In this document: in pieces, positions 9,725 through 17,603 of the stretch | Position numbering within the stretch: the first letter of the stretch is position 1 | How the letters are laid out: every line of letters starts with the position of its first letter | NCBI GenBank assembly: GCA_046350895.1 | Contig: JAXLZL010000004.1 | Coordinates: 19,841-83,840 of the forward strand | DNA from: HK-STAS-PATE-2 sp046350895 | GTDB lineage: Bacteria > Patescibacteriota > Patescibacteriia > 2-12-FULL-60-25 | DNA: 64,000 bases | Direction of reading: 5' to 3' | Notes under the pieces: model-generated | Databases searched by the model: none | Seen by the model: the letters and a program-made list of their open reading frames with translations, nothing else | Told to the model about the DNA's origin: nothing | Made by a program: the position numbers and the translations under genes

Positions 9725-10009
9725 CTACGCGCCGCACGAGGTTTTTTCAATGGATTCTTGTGGAGCTGCCAAGACCACTTCGCGGACTTCTGGCAACATC
9801 TCGAACAAGACCTCTTCGACACCGGCTTTGAAGGTAAATTCTGACATCGGGCAGCCGACGCAGTTGCCCTGAAAACGCACTTCGACCCTCCCGGTGACAG
9901 GGTCGGCGTCTACCAACTCAACGCTGCCATTATGAAAAGCCAGGCCCTGGCGGACGACCTCAAGGACGCCTTCAACCTCTTCTTTGAACTGTTCTTGGCT
10001 TTTTGTCAT
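9725..10009 (-). CDS. NFU-type iron-sulfur cluster carrier domain protein
   Basis: About 94 residues matching the C-terminal NifU domain: the CxxC is in NCVGCPMSEFTFKAGVEEVL and is followed by a typical amphipathic helix. Such proteins carry [4Fe-4S] clusters to apoproteins using the two cysteines of a dimer. I chose ATG at 10009 (MTKSQEQFKEE): a good minus-strand -10 box lies only about 12 bases upstream, so a longer N-terminal extension would precede the transcription start. The message would be leaderless or nearly so. It is the first gene of the run through mraY to crtI. A cluster carrier heading a cell-wall and carotenoid operon is odd and functionally unexplained. Confidence 0.85.
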   Translation of the reverse strand: MTKSQEQFKEEVEGVLEVVRQGLAFHNGSVELVDADPVTGRVEVRFQGNCVGCPMSEFTFKAGVEEVLFEMLPEVREVVLAAPQESIEKTSCGA

Positions 10010-10020
10010 AGTTTTAGCCA

Positions 10021-10070
10021 ATTTTACCCATTTTCGCATTCTTGACAAGTTAAGGGGATACGGGTATTCT
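10021..10070. promoter_or_regulatory. Divergent promoters sharing one -35 sequence
   Basis: Plus strand, towards rpmA: TTGACA at 10042-10047, 17-base spacer, TATTCT at 10065-10070. Minus strand, towards the NFU-mraY-crt run: TTGTCA (complement of 10043-10048), 16-base spacer, TAAAAT (complement of 10021-10026). The near-palindrome CTTGACAAG serves both, so two polymerases could not bind at once. The minus start site should fall around 10011-10015, at or just before the NFU ATG at 10009. Read directly from the sequence; activity is inferred. Confidence 0.7.
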
Positions 10071-10104
10071 ACTGCCCATCATCATTAATTATTAGCACCC
10101 TTTT

Positions 10105-10458
10105 ATGGCAACAAAAAAGGCCGGTGGTTCTACTCAAAACCTGCGAGACTCTCAAGGTCAGCGTCTCGGCGTCAAGCGCTATGCAGGTGAATACGTAAAA
10201 GCCGGCAACATCATCGTCCGCCAACGCGGTACGGCTATCCGCCCGGGTCTCAATGTCATGAAAGGCAGTGACGACACGCTCTTCGCGGTAGCACCAGGCA
10301 TCGTTTCGTTCACGGACAAGCGCATTCGCCGCTTTACCGGCCACTTCAAACTGGCAAAGTTCGCAAACGTGACCCCTACTGAAGCAGCTCCAAAGGCTCC
10401 AGCAGAAAAGAAAGCCGCCCCTAAAAAGGCCGCTCGCAAAACCACCAAAAAAGCATAA
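10105..10458 (+). CDS. rpmA: 50S ribosomal protein L27
   Basis: 117 residues. The N-terminal ATKKAGGSTQNLRDSQGQ and RLGVKRYAGEYVKAGNII are the L27 signature; the N-terminus reaches the peptidyl-transferase centre of the ribosome. There is no Firmicutes-type cleavable extension. The C-terminus has an extra Lys/Ala/Pro-rich tail (about residues 92-117) beyond the usual core, probably disordered and RNA-binding. It has its own strong promoter and a terminator at 10476-10500 and stands alone; in most bacteria rpmA follows rplU, which here lies at 18355-18657 on the opposite strand. No Shine-Dalgarno before the ATG. Confidence 0.96.
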   Translation: MATKKAGGSTQNLRDSQGQRLGVKRYAGEYVKAGNIIVRQRGTAIRPGLNVMKGSDDTLFAVAPGIVSFTDKRIRRFTGHFKLAKFANVTPTEAAPKAPAEKKAAPKKAARKTTKKA

Positions 10459-10475
10459 TTGCTTCGCGGTATGAG

Positions 10476-10500
10476 AAAAGCACCCAGTCGGGTGCTTTTT
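10476..10500. terminator. Intrinsic terminator, bidirectional
   Basis: Perfect ten-base stem AAAAGCACCC / GGGTGCTTTT with an AGTC loop, with A and T tracts on both sides. It lies 18 bases after the rpmA stop and also just after the stop of the converging Nudix-like gene, so it can serve both. Confidence 0.88.
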
Positions 10501-10518
10501 CAGTAGTAACAGAGAATC

Positions 10519-11073
10519 TCAGTAGCGAAGGGCCTCATCGAGGGTGAAGTATTCACGCAGCACTTCGTTCTGACTGCCAAGAAACAGCTTGCTTTTCTCC
10601 ACATCGTCGATATGCAGCTCGACGCATTTTCGGTCCATGACCGTCAGTCGCCCTTCGTTATAGCCCGCCGCCTCTAGGCTCGTGAACCAATCCATGTACC
10701 GATCCTGGTTCGCCAGAGCCAAGAACGTATAGAGACGGTATCGGTAGGGCTGATGAGTGCCTCCGCTCGACCATGGCGTGAAGATCTTGGGCCGCTGTCG
10801 CGGACCGATGCTCGTGAGTACGGCGTCAGCTACGCGATGATCTCGCCACTCTTCATACAATTCACGGCGCAGCGCTTCGAACGGATTACCACGGTCTTGC
10901 GGCTCCATGCGGCCACCCCAGAGCTGGTACTTGCCCCGACAACGCGGGTCAGGATGCTCGTCACCGTTCAGCTGGAACATGAAGGCTCCGAGCTTGGGGC
11001 AGGTGATGATGACACCGACACTCTCGTGGTCGATGATGGCTTCCTGTTCGCTAACGATATCGATCCCAGTCAT
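10519..11073 (-). CDS. Nudix-like hydrolase, substrate unknown
   Basis: 184 residues. A Nudix box is visible as GGRMEPQDRGNPFEALRRELYEEW (residues about 53-76; key Gly, Glu, Arg-Glu and Glu-Glu positions present), preceded by strands ending in KYQLWG. The spacing between the first Gly and REL-x-EE is close to the family consensus. The rest, including a Tyr/Trp-rich middle (HQPYRYRLYTFLAL), does not tell me the substrate. The start has a strong Shine-Dalgarno (GGAGGGG) a few bases before ATG at 11073. It is a monocistronic unit between two terminators, with an SD stronger than its housekeeping neighbours, in the accessory-gene style seen elsewhere in the window. Confidence 0.72.
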   Translation of the reverse strand: MTGIDIVSEQEAIIDHESVGVIITCPKLGAFMFQLNGDEHPDPRCRGKYQLWGGRMEPQDRGNPFEALRRELYEEWRDHRVADAVLTSIGPRQRPKIFTPWSSGGTHQPYRYRLYTFLALANQDRYMDWFTSLEAAGYNEGRLTVMDRKCVELHIDDVEKSKLFLGSQNEVLREYFTLDEALRY

Positions 11074-11107
11074 GCATCCCCTCCATAGGGTACACCCTTT
11101 TTGTCAT

Positions 11108-11140
11108 AAAAAAGGGAGCTCCGATCATAGCGAAGCTCCC
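11108..11140 (-). terminator. Intrinsic terminator of uppS
   Basis: On the minus strand a seven-base stem GGGAGCT / AGCTCCC is followed by six T residues (complement of 11108-11113), 20 bases after the uppS stop. Confidence 0.85.
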
Positions 11141-11159
11141 CTCTTCTGTCAATAATCCG

Positions 11160-11846
11160 TTATTTGCCAAAGCGACGAGAACGTTCGTGAAAGTCGGCAA
11201 ATGCCGCATCAATGTCACGCTCTTCAAGATCCGGCCAAAACTTTTTGAGCCACATGAGTTCGCTATAAGCAGCCTGCCATAACAAGAATCCGCTTAATCT
11301 CTCTTCGCCCGACGTGCGGATAATCAGGTCGGGGTTTGGCATATGAGACCAATACAAATGGGCAGCGACCGTGTCTTCAGTGATGTCTTCTTCTTTGGTG
11401 CCGGTTTTCACGATGGCTTTGACGGCATCTGTGATCTCTTGGCGGCCGCCATAGTTCAAACAAATACAGAAGGTGAAATCTTGAAAATGCTCCGTTTGTT
11501 TTTCTGCATTGTCGATGAGGTCGAGGATCTTTTTTGAAAATCCCTCACGGCGCCCCAAGATGCGCAAACGGATTTGGCGCGTGAGAAAGTATTCGATTTC
11601 TTTTTCAAGCGCGGTCTCGAGCAAAAGCATCAAAAAATTCACTTCGGTCTCGCTGCGCTTCCAGTTCTCGGTAGAAAAAGCATACACCGTGAGCACTTTT
11701 ACGCCTCGATCGATGCACCAATCACCCACTTTTTTCATGGTTTCATAGCCGGCTTTATGGCCGTCGATGGTCGAGAGTCCGCGCTCTTTTGCCCAGCGGC
11801 GGTTTCCGTCCATAATCATGGCGACGTGGTGGGGTCCCTGGGTCAT
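11160..11846 (-). CDS. uppS: Undecaprenyl diphosphate synthase (cis-prenyltransferase)
   Basis: Makes the C55 lipid carrier from FPP and IPP in the cytosol. 228 residues from ATG 11846 (MTQGPHHVAMIMDGNRRW); the catalytic Asp and phosphate loop are in MIMDGNRRWAKERG, followed by the helix VLTVYAFSTENWKR. The C-terminal RTSGEERLSGFLLWQ binds the diphosphate. The frame is open further upstream but the family begins at this Met. It faces folD divergently (82 bases between starts) and ends at a terminator. Its product feeds mraY, murG and the WecA-like gene in this window. Confidence 0.95.
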   Translation of the reverse strand: MTQGPHHVAMIMDGNRRWAKERGLSTIDGHKAGYETMKKVGDWCIDRGVKVLTVYAFSTENWKRSETEVNFLMLLLETALEKEIEYFLTRQIRLRILGRREGFSKKILDLIDNAEKQTEHFQDFTFCICLNYGGRQEITDAVKAIVKTGTKEEDITEDTVAAHLYWSHMPNPDLIIRTSGEERLSGFLLWQAAYSELMWLKKFWPDLEERDIDAAFADFHERSRRFGK

Positions 11847-11928
11847 ACAGTGGGCTTGAGGATAGCGGGTTTTGCCTCCCTTGTCCAAACCCTCGACTTT
11901 ACCCGGGGCAAGCCCTATCCTATCGCCC

Positions 11929-12975
11929 ATGCCTATTATTGACGGTAAAACGCTCGCGACCCGCCTCGAACAACAAACCAAAACACGCTTGCAAGAAGCC
12001 CAGCTCAGCCCTACCCTGGCCATTTTGCAAGTGGGCGAAGACGCGGCTTCAAGCATCTATATCCAGAAAAAAATGGAAGCCGCCGAGCGCATCGGCGCCA
12101 AAGCCATTCTTGAACGCGTGGGCGCGGACTCGACCGACACCGAACTCATGGCCGTCATTCAAAAATGGAATGCGAATCCGATCGTGAACGGAATTTTAGT
12201 GCAGCTCCCCCTCAAAGGCGCGCACGACACCGATGCCGTGCTGGCCACCATTAACCCGATGAAAGACGTGGACGCCTTTCATCCGGACAATGCCAAAAAA
12301 CTCACAGAAGGCGCACCGCTGGTGATCTCACCGGTTCATGAGGCGACCCTCAGACTCATCAGCGAGACGCCGGTAAAACTCGCAGGCGCCATTGTCGTGT
12401 TGATCACAAATTCAGATACGTTCGCGAATCCCCTTGCTCAATTACTCAAAACTGCCGGTGCCATCGTTTCATCCTATCGTGCCGACGAGCTCGACAGCTT
12501 CAAACTCAAAGAAGCCGACATCGTTATCATCGCGATTGGCCGCGCCCAATTCTTTCATCCTTCGCTCACGAGCGAGAAAGCCGTCATCATCGACATCGGT
12601 ATCAACAAAGAAAACGGCAAAACCGTTGGCGATGCCGACACGCAAGCTTTTTTGGATGCCGGACACTGGATCACGCCTGTGCCGGGTGGCGTTGGTCCCG
12701 TAACGGTTGCCACGGCGCTCAACAACCTCGTGACGCTGGCGATCGCTCAAAAACACCTTGTAAACGGTAAAGACGGCAAAGGCGAGATAAACGAATGCCA
12801 AAGCCCATATGCTGCCTTAACCAAGGTGGCTTTTTGTGACGGTGCGGTTTTTCTGGCGACGGCAAAGGCACAAATCATCGCCGCATTGATGCCGATAAAC
12901 ACTGAACCGATGAATGCAATGACTTTGACGAATTCACGCGAAACAAAAACCAACAAAATGATCGGCAAGCAATAG
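11929..12975 (+). CDS. folD: FolD-like methylene-THF dehydrogenase/cyclohydrolase, 3' end doubtful
   Basis: One-carbon metabolism: 5,10-methylene-THF to 10-formyl-THF. Visible family features are the catalytic Lys region SIYIQKKMEAAERIG, NGILVQLPLKG, INPMKDVDAFHP and the C-terminal TPVPGGVGPVTVATALNNL. The NADP-binding motif (family GRSxxVGxP) is changed to LITNSDTFANPLAQLL, so cofactor use may differ. ATG at 11929 (MPIIDGKTLATRL) is the family start. FolD should end around residue 280-285, after AIAQKHL; this frame runs about 65 residues further and overlaps the converging permease by 229 bases. A lost base near 12755 would bring a stop, so I think the true end is about 12760-12790. Confidence 0.82.
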   Translation: MPIIDGKTLATRLEQQTKTRLQEAQLSPTLAILQVGEDAASSIYIQKKMEAAERIGAKAILERVGADSTDTELMAVIQKWNANPIVNGILVQLPLKGAHDTDAVLATINPMKDVDAFHPDNAKKLTEGAPLVISPVHEATLRLISETPVKLAGAIVVLITNSDTFANPLAQLLKTAGAIVSSYRADELDSFKLKEADIVIIAIGRAQFFHPSLTSEKAVIIDIGINKENGKTVGDADTQAFLDAGHWITPVPGGVGPVTVATALNNLVTLAIAQKHLVNGKDGKGEINECQSPYAALTKVAFCDGAVFLATAKAQIIAALMPINTEPMNAMTLTNSRETKTNKMIGKQ

Positions 12976-13871
12976 GCGAGCACGGCCGCCAATGTTTTTG
13001 TCCAGCCAAAGTCCAAAGCAAAAACCGATTTTAATTCGGCAGAAGCGGTAATGTATGAAGAAGAGATGCCCGTCAAACCAAGCACCGGCAAAAGCCAAAA
13101 GAACGCCATCGGCACATAGGAGTTGAATTCGATAACGCGTTCACCGATCGCGCCATGCGATGCGAGATAAAAAGCCACGCCAAAGATCCACGAGAGGCCG
13201 GCTGAAACCATGGTGCTGACGATGATGGCCGAATACGCCTCTTTGCGTGACCTGCCAACCATTTGGACGGCTTCACCGATGCCCGAAAAACCCGAAACGG
13301 CAAACAAGAAAATGCCCATGGCCACGGCCCAGCCCGAACGCGTGGCGCCCGTGACGTCAAATGTGATGGCCGGCCATTGCAAAGCGCTTAACATCAAAAG
13401 AGCCGTGACCATGGCTGCCGTGATATAGGTTTCAGCACGCGCGACGGCGCTATTGCCCGAGATAGAGATCGCCGCAAACAAAAACCAAAACAACACGATT
13501 GCCGACAATTCAGGGATGCTCACTGAAAAAATTTGCAAACACGCCGCCAAAAAACCGCCGCCGAGCAAAATATAAGCGTAGTTCGTCGACAGCAAATGCA
13601 AAGGGTAAGTTACTGCCGGGATCATCTTGGCATTCTTGCCAAAATATTTGCCGACAAAATACCCCAGGCGATGCTTATCACCTGTCTCGAGCAACTCTCG
13701 AGTCAAGCTGAGATGCGTGGCCAGTGCGCCAAAGGCCAGAATCCAAAACAAAACGGTACCCCACCACAACCCGACATAAGAAAACGCGGCCGGCAAAGCA
13801 AAAAGACCAGCGCCCATGATGGTACCCATCATAGAGAACGTGGCCTTTAACCAAGAATGTGCGAGCTTCAT
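12747..13871 (-). CDS. Amino-acid permease, Trp/Tyr (HAAAP-like) family
   Basis: 374 residues with about ten or eleven membrane helices. The first helix holds the unwound substrate-site motif TIMGAGLFALPAAF, typical of the APC superfamily and specifically of the tryptophan/tyrosine permease branch. Later regions such as FSGIGEAVQMVGR fit the same family. Likely imports aromatic or other amino acids by proton symport, useful for a cell with few biosynthetic pathways. The last residues (after about ARKTAPSQK) overlap the end of folD on the other strand and may be out of frame. ATG at 13871; no Shine-Dalgarno. Confidence 0.83.
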   Translation of the reverse strand: MKLAHSWLKATFSMMGTIMGAGLFALPAAFSYVGLWWGTVLFWILAFGALATHLSLTRELLETGDKHRLGYFVGKYFGKNAKMIPAVTYPLHLLSTNYAYILLGGGFLAACLQIFSVSIPELSAIVLFWFLFAAISISGNSAVARAETYITAAMVTALLMLSALQWPAITFDVTGATRSGWAVAMGIFLFAVSGFSGIGEAVQMVGRSRKEAYSAIIVSTMVSAGLSWIFGVAFYLASHGAIGERVIEFNSYVPMAFFWLLPVLGLTGISSSYITASAELKSVFALDFGWTKTLAAVLAYCLPIILLVFVSREFVKVIAFIGSVFIGINAAMICAFAVARKTAPSQKATLVKAAYGLWHSFISPLPSLPFTRCF

Positions 13872-13910
13872 GGCGAGAAGTATACCATGGCCAACCTTAC
13901 CGAGAATGCT

Positions 13911-14449
13911 TCACGCGAGCTGAATGACGGGAAAGCAGATCCCACGAGACCAACCGCTACCGTGCCAGCTCAAATCCAAGAACAAACCGTTCCTGTCCCA
14001 GAGCAAGGGTGAATGCGGATACTCGAGATGAATCCCGTACTGGGTGCCGAGCGCAATGAGCGTCGACTCGCGTACGATGTCGCGATGCTGCCGACAAACC
14101 AACAACATCTCACTCAACATCACCGGCGTCCAACCGTTCGCCATTTGGCGAAAGAGCTTCGTCCGTAGAGATCAGGGATTGCGGATAGTACAGCCGAAGA
14201 GGACAACCCTCGTTCGGGACGCGCGGCAGCCGGCTATGGGCCTGGTACTGCTTGGCTAGCATCACCTCATTGCGCCTATCGAGGCGCGTGATGAACTCCG
14301 CGTCCAGGGACTCATAGTCGAGGGCCAGGGTGGGATCCGGCAAAATCCGCAAACCATCTTTGAACGTCATCGTCACAGGCATTCTCCAGTTGAAAGTTCG
14401 TGATACCTTCTTACCGAGATCCGCCCATATCGTCAAAGATCAAGATCAA
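13911..14449 (-). CDS. Hypothetical protein (frameshifted)
   Basis: No family recognised. Two overlapping minus-strand frames join near 14145-14152 into one product: the upstream part ends YYPQSLISTDEAL and the downstream part begins FRQMANGWTPVMLSEML. A possible start is TTG at 14449, nine bases after a good Shine-Dalgarno (AAGAGGAG, about 14459-14466), giving LILIFDDMGG before another frame change near 14420. The protein is soluble, with no membrane segment. It belongs to the accessory class with strong ribosome-binding sites. Exact start and residue sequence are uncertain because of at least one indel. Confidence 0.45.
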
Positions 14450-14509
14450 AAAACCAAACTCCTCTTGCGTCGTAAAACGTTAATACTAAAGTAGCGAGGG
14501 GGAGTATAG

Positions 14510-14518
14510 TTATCCACA
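14510..14518 (+). promoter_or_regulatory. Perfect DnaA-box sequence upstream of dnaB
   Basis: TTATCCACA, the consensus DnaA box, 79 bases before the dnaB start, in an intergenic stretch of about 150 bases. It is a single copy; no cluster of boxes or AT-rich unwinding element is apparent, so it may regulate dnaB or be chance. The rest of 14450-14596 shows no other clear feature. Confidence 0.35.
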
Positions 14519-14596
14519 GTCGTCGCCCAGCTTCTCCCCTATTTGGATCCAAAACGCATTGCCAGCACCCTGCACCACCCCTAAGATCGTCACCAT

Positions 14597-16051
14597 ATGA
14601 GCATGGAAAAACTGACTCCCCACAATATCGAAGCGGAACAGTCATTTTTAGGCTCTCTCCTTCTCGACAAGGACGCTATGGTCAAAGTTGCTGACCAGCT
14701 CACTCCAGAAGATTTCTATCTCGACAAACACCGCCGCGTCTATGAAGCGATGCTCGATTTGTATCGACGTTCGATGCCGATCGATCTTTTGTCTTTGGGT
14801 AGCCGCCTCACCGACAAAGGAGAGCTCGAAGGCATCGGCGGCCGTGCCGAGCTCATGAGTCTTGCGAATGCCACGCCAACGGCAGCGCACGTCGTTCACT
14901 ACGCCGAAATCATCCAAAAGAAATCGACGCTGCGCCGTTTGCTCGTTGCCGCACAAGAAATCACCGCCCTCGGTTATGAACAAGCTGAAGACGTCGAAGT
15001 CTTGCTCGACAGTGCCGAGAGCAAGCTGTTTAACGTCTCGCAAAAGTTTTTAAAACGTTCGTTCACCATCATTCGCGATGTGCTGACCGACGCGTTTGAC
15101 CGTATCGATGAATTGCACCGTGAAAAAGGCAAACTGCGCGGCGTCCCTTCAGGCTATACCGATCTCGATAACATTCTTGGCGGTTTGCAAAAAAGCGATC
15201 TTATCATTCTCGCCGCACGCCCTGCTTGTGGTAAAACCTCGTTCGCCCTCGATCTCGCCCGCCATGCTGCCGTAAAACACAAAGTCCCTGTTGGCGTCTT
15301 TTCGCTCGAAATGTCGAAAGAGCAACTTGTTGACCGTATGCTTTGCTCTGAGGCGAATGTTGATTTGTGGCGCATGCGCACCGGCCGCCTTCAAGAAGGC
15401 GGTGAACACGACGAGTTCTCTCGCATCGGCCACGCTCTCGGCATTTTGTCTGAAGCGCCGATCTATATCGATGACTCCGCCTCGGCAAATATCATGGAGA
15501 TCCGCACCAAATGCCGTCGCCTTCAAATGGAGCATGGCCTTGGCATGGTCGTTATCGACTACTTGCAGCTCATGGAATCCCGCAGCAAAGCCTCGGACAA
15601 CCGCGTGAATGAAGTTGCTGAAATTACCCGTGGCCTTAAATCGCTTGCCCGTGAATTAAATGTTCCGGTGATCGCGCTCTCGCAGCTCTCGCGTTCGGTT
15701 GAATTGCAGAAGCCTGCCATCCCCCGCCTCGCCCACCTTCGTGAATCGGGTTCGATTGAGCAGGATGCCGATATCGTGCTCTTTATCTACCGCAAAGCCG
15801 CTGATAAAAACTACCGCCCAGAAGAGCTCTCGCCTGAAGAGCTCAATACCGCCGAAATTCACATCGCCAAACATCGTAATGGCCCTACCGGCGTGGTAAA
15901 GCTCTACTTCGACGCCGCGCGTGCCAGCTTTAAAAACATCGCTAAAGACCAATTCATGGGCGGGGCTCCGCAAGGCGGCTCATCTGGTCCATCCGATGCG
16001 AATCCGCACCAACCGTCGAATCCAATGGTCGGCTCTGGCGTTCCGTTCTAA
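14597..16051 (+). CDS. dnaB: Replicative DNA helicase DnaB
   Basis: Hexameric 5'-3' helicase of the replication fork. 484 residues: N-terminal domain opening PHNIEAEQSFLGSLLLD, linker, then the RecA-like domain with GVPSGYTDLDNILGG, Walker A ARPACGKTSFALDLA (family RPSMGKT; here Ala-Cys), Walker B MVVIDYLQLM, and ALSQLSRSVE plus ESGSIEQDADIV. No intein. The C-terminus ends in a Gly/Ser/Pro-rich tail. ATG at 14597, no Shine-Dalgarno. It heads a plus-strand run with ybaB and recR, 21 and 3 bases apart. Confidence 0.97.
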   Translation: MSMEKLTPHNIEAEQSFLGSLLLDKDAMVKVADQLTPEDFYLDKHRRVYEAMLDLYRRSMPIDLLSLGSRLTDKGELEGIGGRAELMSLANATPTAAHVVHYAEIIQKKSTLRRLLVAAQEITALGYEQAEDVEVLLDSAESKLFNVSQKFLKRSFTIIRDVLTDAFDRIDELHREKGKLRGVPSGYTDLDNILGGLQKSDLIILAARPACGKTSFALDLARHAAVKHKVPVGVFSLEMSKEQLVDRMLCSEANVDLWRMRTGRLQEGGEHDEFSRIGHALGILSEAPIYIDDSASANIMEIRTKCRRLQMEHGLGMVVIDYLQLMESRSKASDNRVNEVAEITRGLKSLARELNVPVIALSQLSRSVELQKPAIPRLAHLRESGSIEQDADIVLFIYRKAADKNYRPEELSPEELNTAEIHIAKHRNGPTGVVKLYFDAARASFKNIAKDQFMGGAPQGGSSGPSDANPHQPSNPMVGSGVPF

Positions 16052-16072
16052 AACCCTTTACCCTACAACCCT

Positions 16073-16387
16073 ATGTTCAACAAATTGAAACAAATCAACG
16101 ACCTTCGTTCTAAGGCGAAAACCCTTCAGGACGCGCTTAGCAAAGAATTCGTTACCGGTACTTCGGGCTGGGGCGACAAGGTAAAGATCACCATCAACGG
16201 CACCCAAGAAGTCACCTCGGTGGAAATCGACCCTTCGGCCATGGAAGATCGCGAGAAACTCCAGAACTACGTGAAGGACGCCGCGAACGATGCGATGAAG
16301 AACCTCCAGAAGACCATGGCTACCAAGCTCAAAGACATGGGCGGTATGGATCTCGCCAATGAACTTGGCGACCTCATGAAACAATAA
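16073..16387 (+). CDS. ybaB: YbaB/EbfC nucleoid-associated protein
   Basis: Small dimeric DNA-binding protein, 104 residues. Begins MFNKLKQINDLRSKAKTLQ, with the central VEIDPSAMED and C-terminal helices DAANDAMKNLQKTMATKL typical of the YbaB fold. It lies immediately upstream of recR, the usual partner in bacteria, where it may help recombinational repair or nucleoid organisation. No SD before the ATG; the two CCCT repeats upstream are not an SD. Confidence 0.92.
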   Translation: MFNKLKQINDLRSKAKTLQDALSKEFVTGTSGWGDKVKITINGTQEVTSVEIDPSAMEDREKLQNYVKDAANDAMKNLQKTMATKLKDMGGMDLANELGDLMKQ

Positions 16388-16390
16388 TCA

Positions 16391-16993
16391 ATGTCACTTC
16401 CTGAGCCATTACGGCAGGCCGCAGCCGCCTTCGACAGCCTCCCCGGCGTTGGTCCGAGGGCGGCTTTGCGTTATGCCTATTGGCTCGTAAACCAGCCGAA
16501 GAATGTCGTTGATCAATTCTCTCGTGCGCTAACCCAGCTCGCTGAACGCATGCATCTCTGTGATACCTGTGGGATGTGGTCCGAATCCTCCCCTTGCAGC
16601 ATTTGCTCGGATTCTCGCCGCAACCAAGACATCCTCTGCGTCATCGCCACGAGTCCCGACATTCGCGTCATCGAAGACGCCGGTATCTTTAAAGGACGTT
16701 ATCTCGTCCTTGGCGGCACCATCGACCCGATCGAAGGCCGCACGCCGGAGACGCTTAATATCGCCAAACTCATCAACCGTCTCAGCCACGCGGATTCGCC
16801 AATCAAAGAAGTCATTCTTGCCCTCGATGCCAATATCCCAGGCGACGTGACGGCGATGTATTTGAAAAAACACTTAAGCAAGATGAACGTCCGTGTCACC
16901 CGCCTTGCTCGTGGCCTACCTACGGGCGCCGCACTTGAATATGCGGATGCGCATACGCTCAACGACGCTTTTCAGCACAGAAGTGAGTCGTAA
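16391..16993 (+). CDS. recR: Recombination mediator RecR
   Basis: Acts with RecO/RecF to load RecA on gapped DNA. 200 residues: helix-hairpin-helix DSLPGVGPRAALRYAYWL, four-cysteine zinc finger (C57, C60, C69, C72 in HLCDTCGMWSESSPCSIC), then the Toprim domain with VIEDAGIFKGRYLVLGG and ALDANIPGDVTAMYL. It follows ybaB by three bases. No recF or recO is seen in the window. Start ATG 16391 without SD. Confidence 0.96.
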   Translation: MSLPEPLRQAAAAFDSLPGVGPRAALRYAYWLVNQPKNVVDQFSRALTQLAERMHLCDTCGMWSESSPCSICSDSRRNQDILCVIATSPDIRVIEDAGIFKGRYLVLGGTIDPIEGRTPETLNIAKLINRLSHADSPIKEVILALDANIPGDVTAMYLKKHLSKMNVRVTRLARGLPTGAALEYADAHTLNDAFQHRSES

Positions 16994-17104
16994 CCTTCGC
17001 CTCCCCATCCTCCCTTTCCCTCCGCGGAGCGAAGGGTTACGGAGGTTACATCCGTCCCTCTTCGCTACGCGGAGAGGCAGGAGAGGTTTGAGAGGCGATT
17101 CTGC
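16994..17104. repeat. GC-rich palindromic intergenic element (REP-like)
   Basis: The 111 bases between recR and the converging Nudix gene carry short palindromes, for example CTCCGCGGAG, and related CGGAG/CTCCG words repeated in both orientations. There is no T tract for a standard terminator. It resembles a small repeated extragenic palindrome; a genome-wide search would show whether copies exist. Confidence 0.35.
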
Positions 17105-17551
17105 CTACCATCTCTCTTCCCTTGGCCTGGTCTCAAGATATTCTTCAATGCGTCTTTTCGTTGCCGGTGAAATATCCGCTGGCAAATGATCAAAAGCAAA
17201 GAATTTCGTCTCTTTCACTTCTCCCCCGCTACTTGGCTCAAAGACCGATGTCTTTGCTTCAAAAAGCACGATATGGTCATTTTTATATTCGCCAAAGTTC
17301 GTGTGCGTAGCGAGCAAATTCAAAGGCCCAGAAAAATCAAAACCCACCTCTTCTTTGAGCTCACGACGTACGACATCTTGTAACGTTTCACCACGCCCAA
17401 CTCCCCCACCGGGCAAATACCAGTCTTTCAGGTATGAATGCTTTACGAGCAGCACACTCTGTCCATCCGTAACGATGGCGCGGGCACCGATAGTGATAGG
17501 GCGTCGAATCCACCAATAGAGGCGGCGGAGGGCATTGACGAGCTTGTACAT
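17105..17551 (-). CDS. Nudix hydrolase
   Basis: 148 residues. The complete Nudix box is GGGVGRGETLQDVVRRELKEEVGF (about residues 48-71; shown in part: GVGRGETLQDVVRRELKEEV). The N-terminus has a short hydrophobic/basic helix (LRRLYWWIRRPI) that could touch the membrane, then GARAIVTDGQSVLLVKHSY. These hydrolyse nucleoside diphosphate derivatives; the substrate cannot be told from the sequence. It converges on recR and is followed on the same strand by no close gene. Confidence 0.87.
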   Translation of the reverse strand: MYKLVNALRRLYWWIRRPITIGARAIVTDGQSVLLVKHSYLKDWYLPGGGVGRGETLQDVVRRELKEEVGFDFSGPLNLLATHTNFGEYKNDHIVLFEAKTSVFEPSSGGEVKETKFFAFDHLPADISPATKRRIEEYLETRPREERW

Positions 17552-17603
17552 GACCCAAGGCTAGCACTCATGGTGAACAATGAAAATCCCGGTGGGATTT
17601 AAC

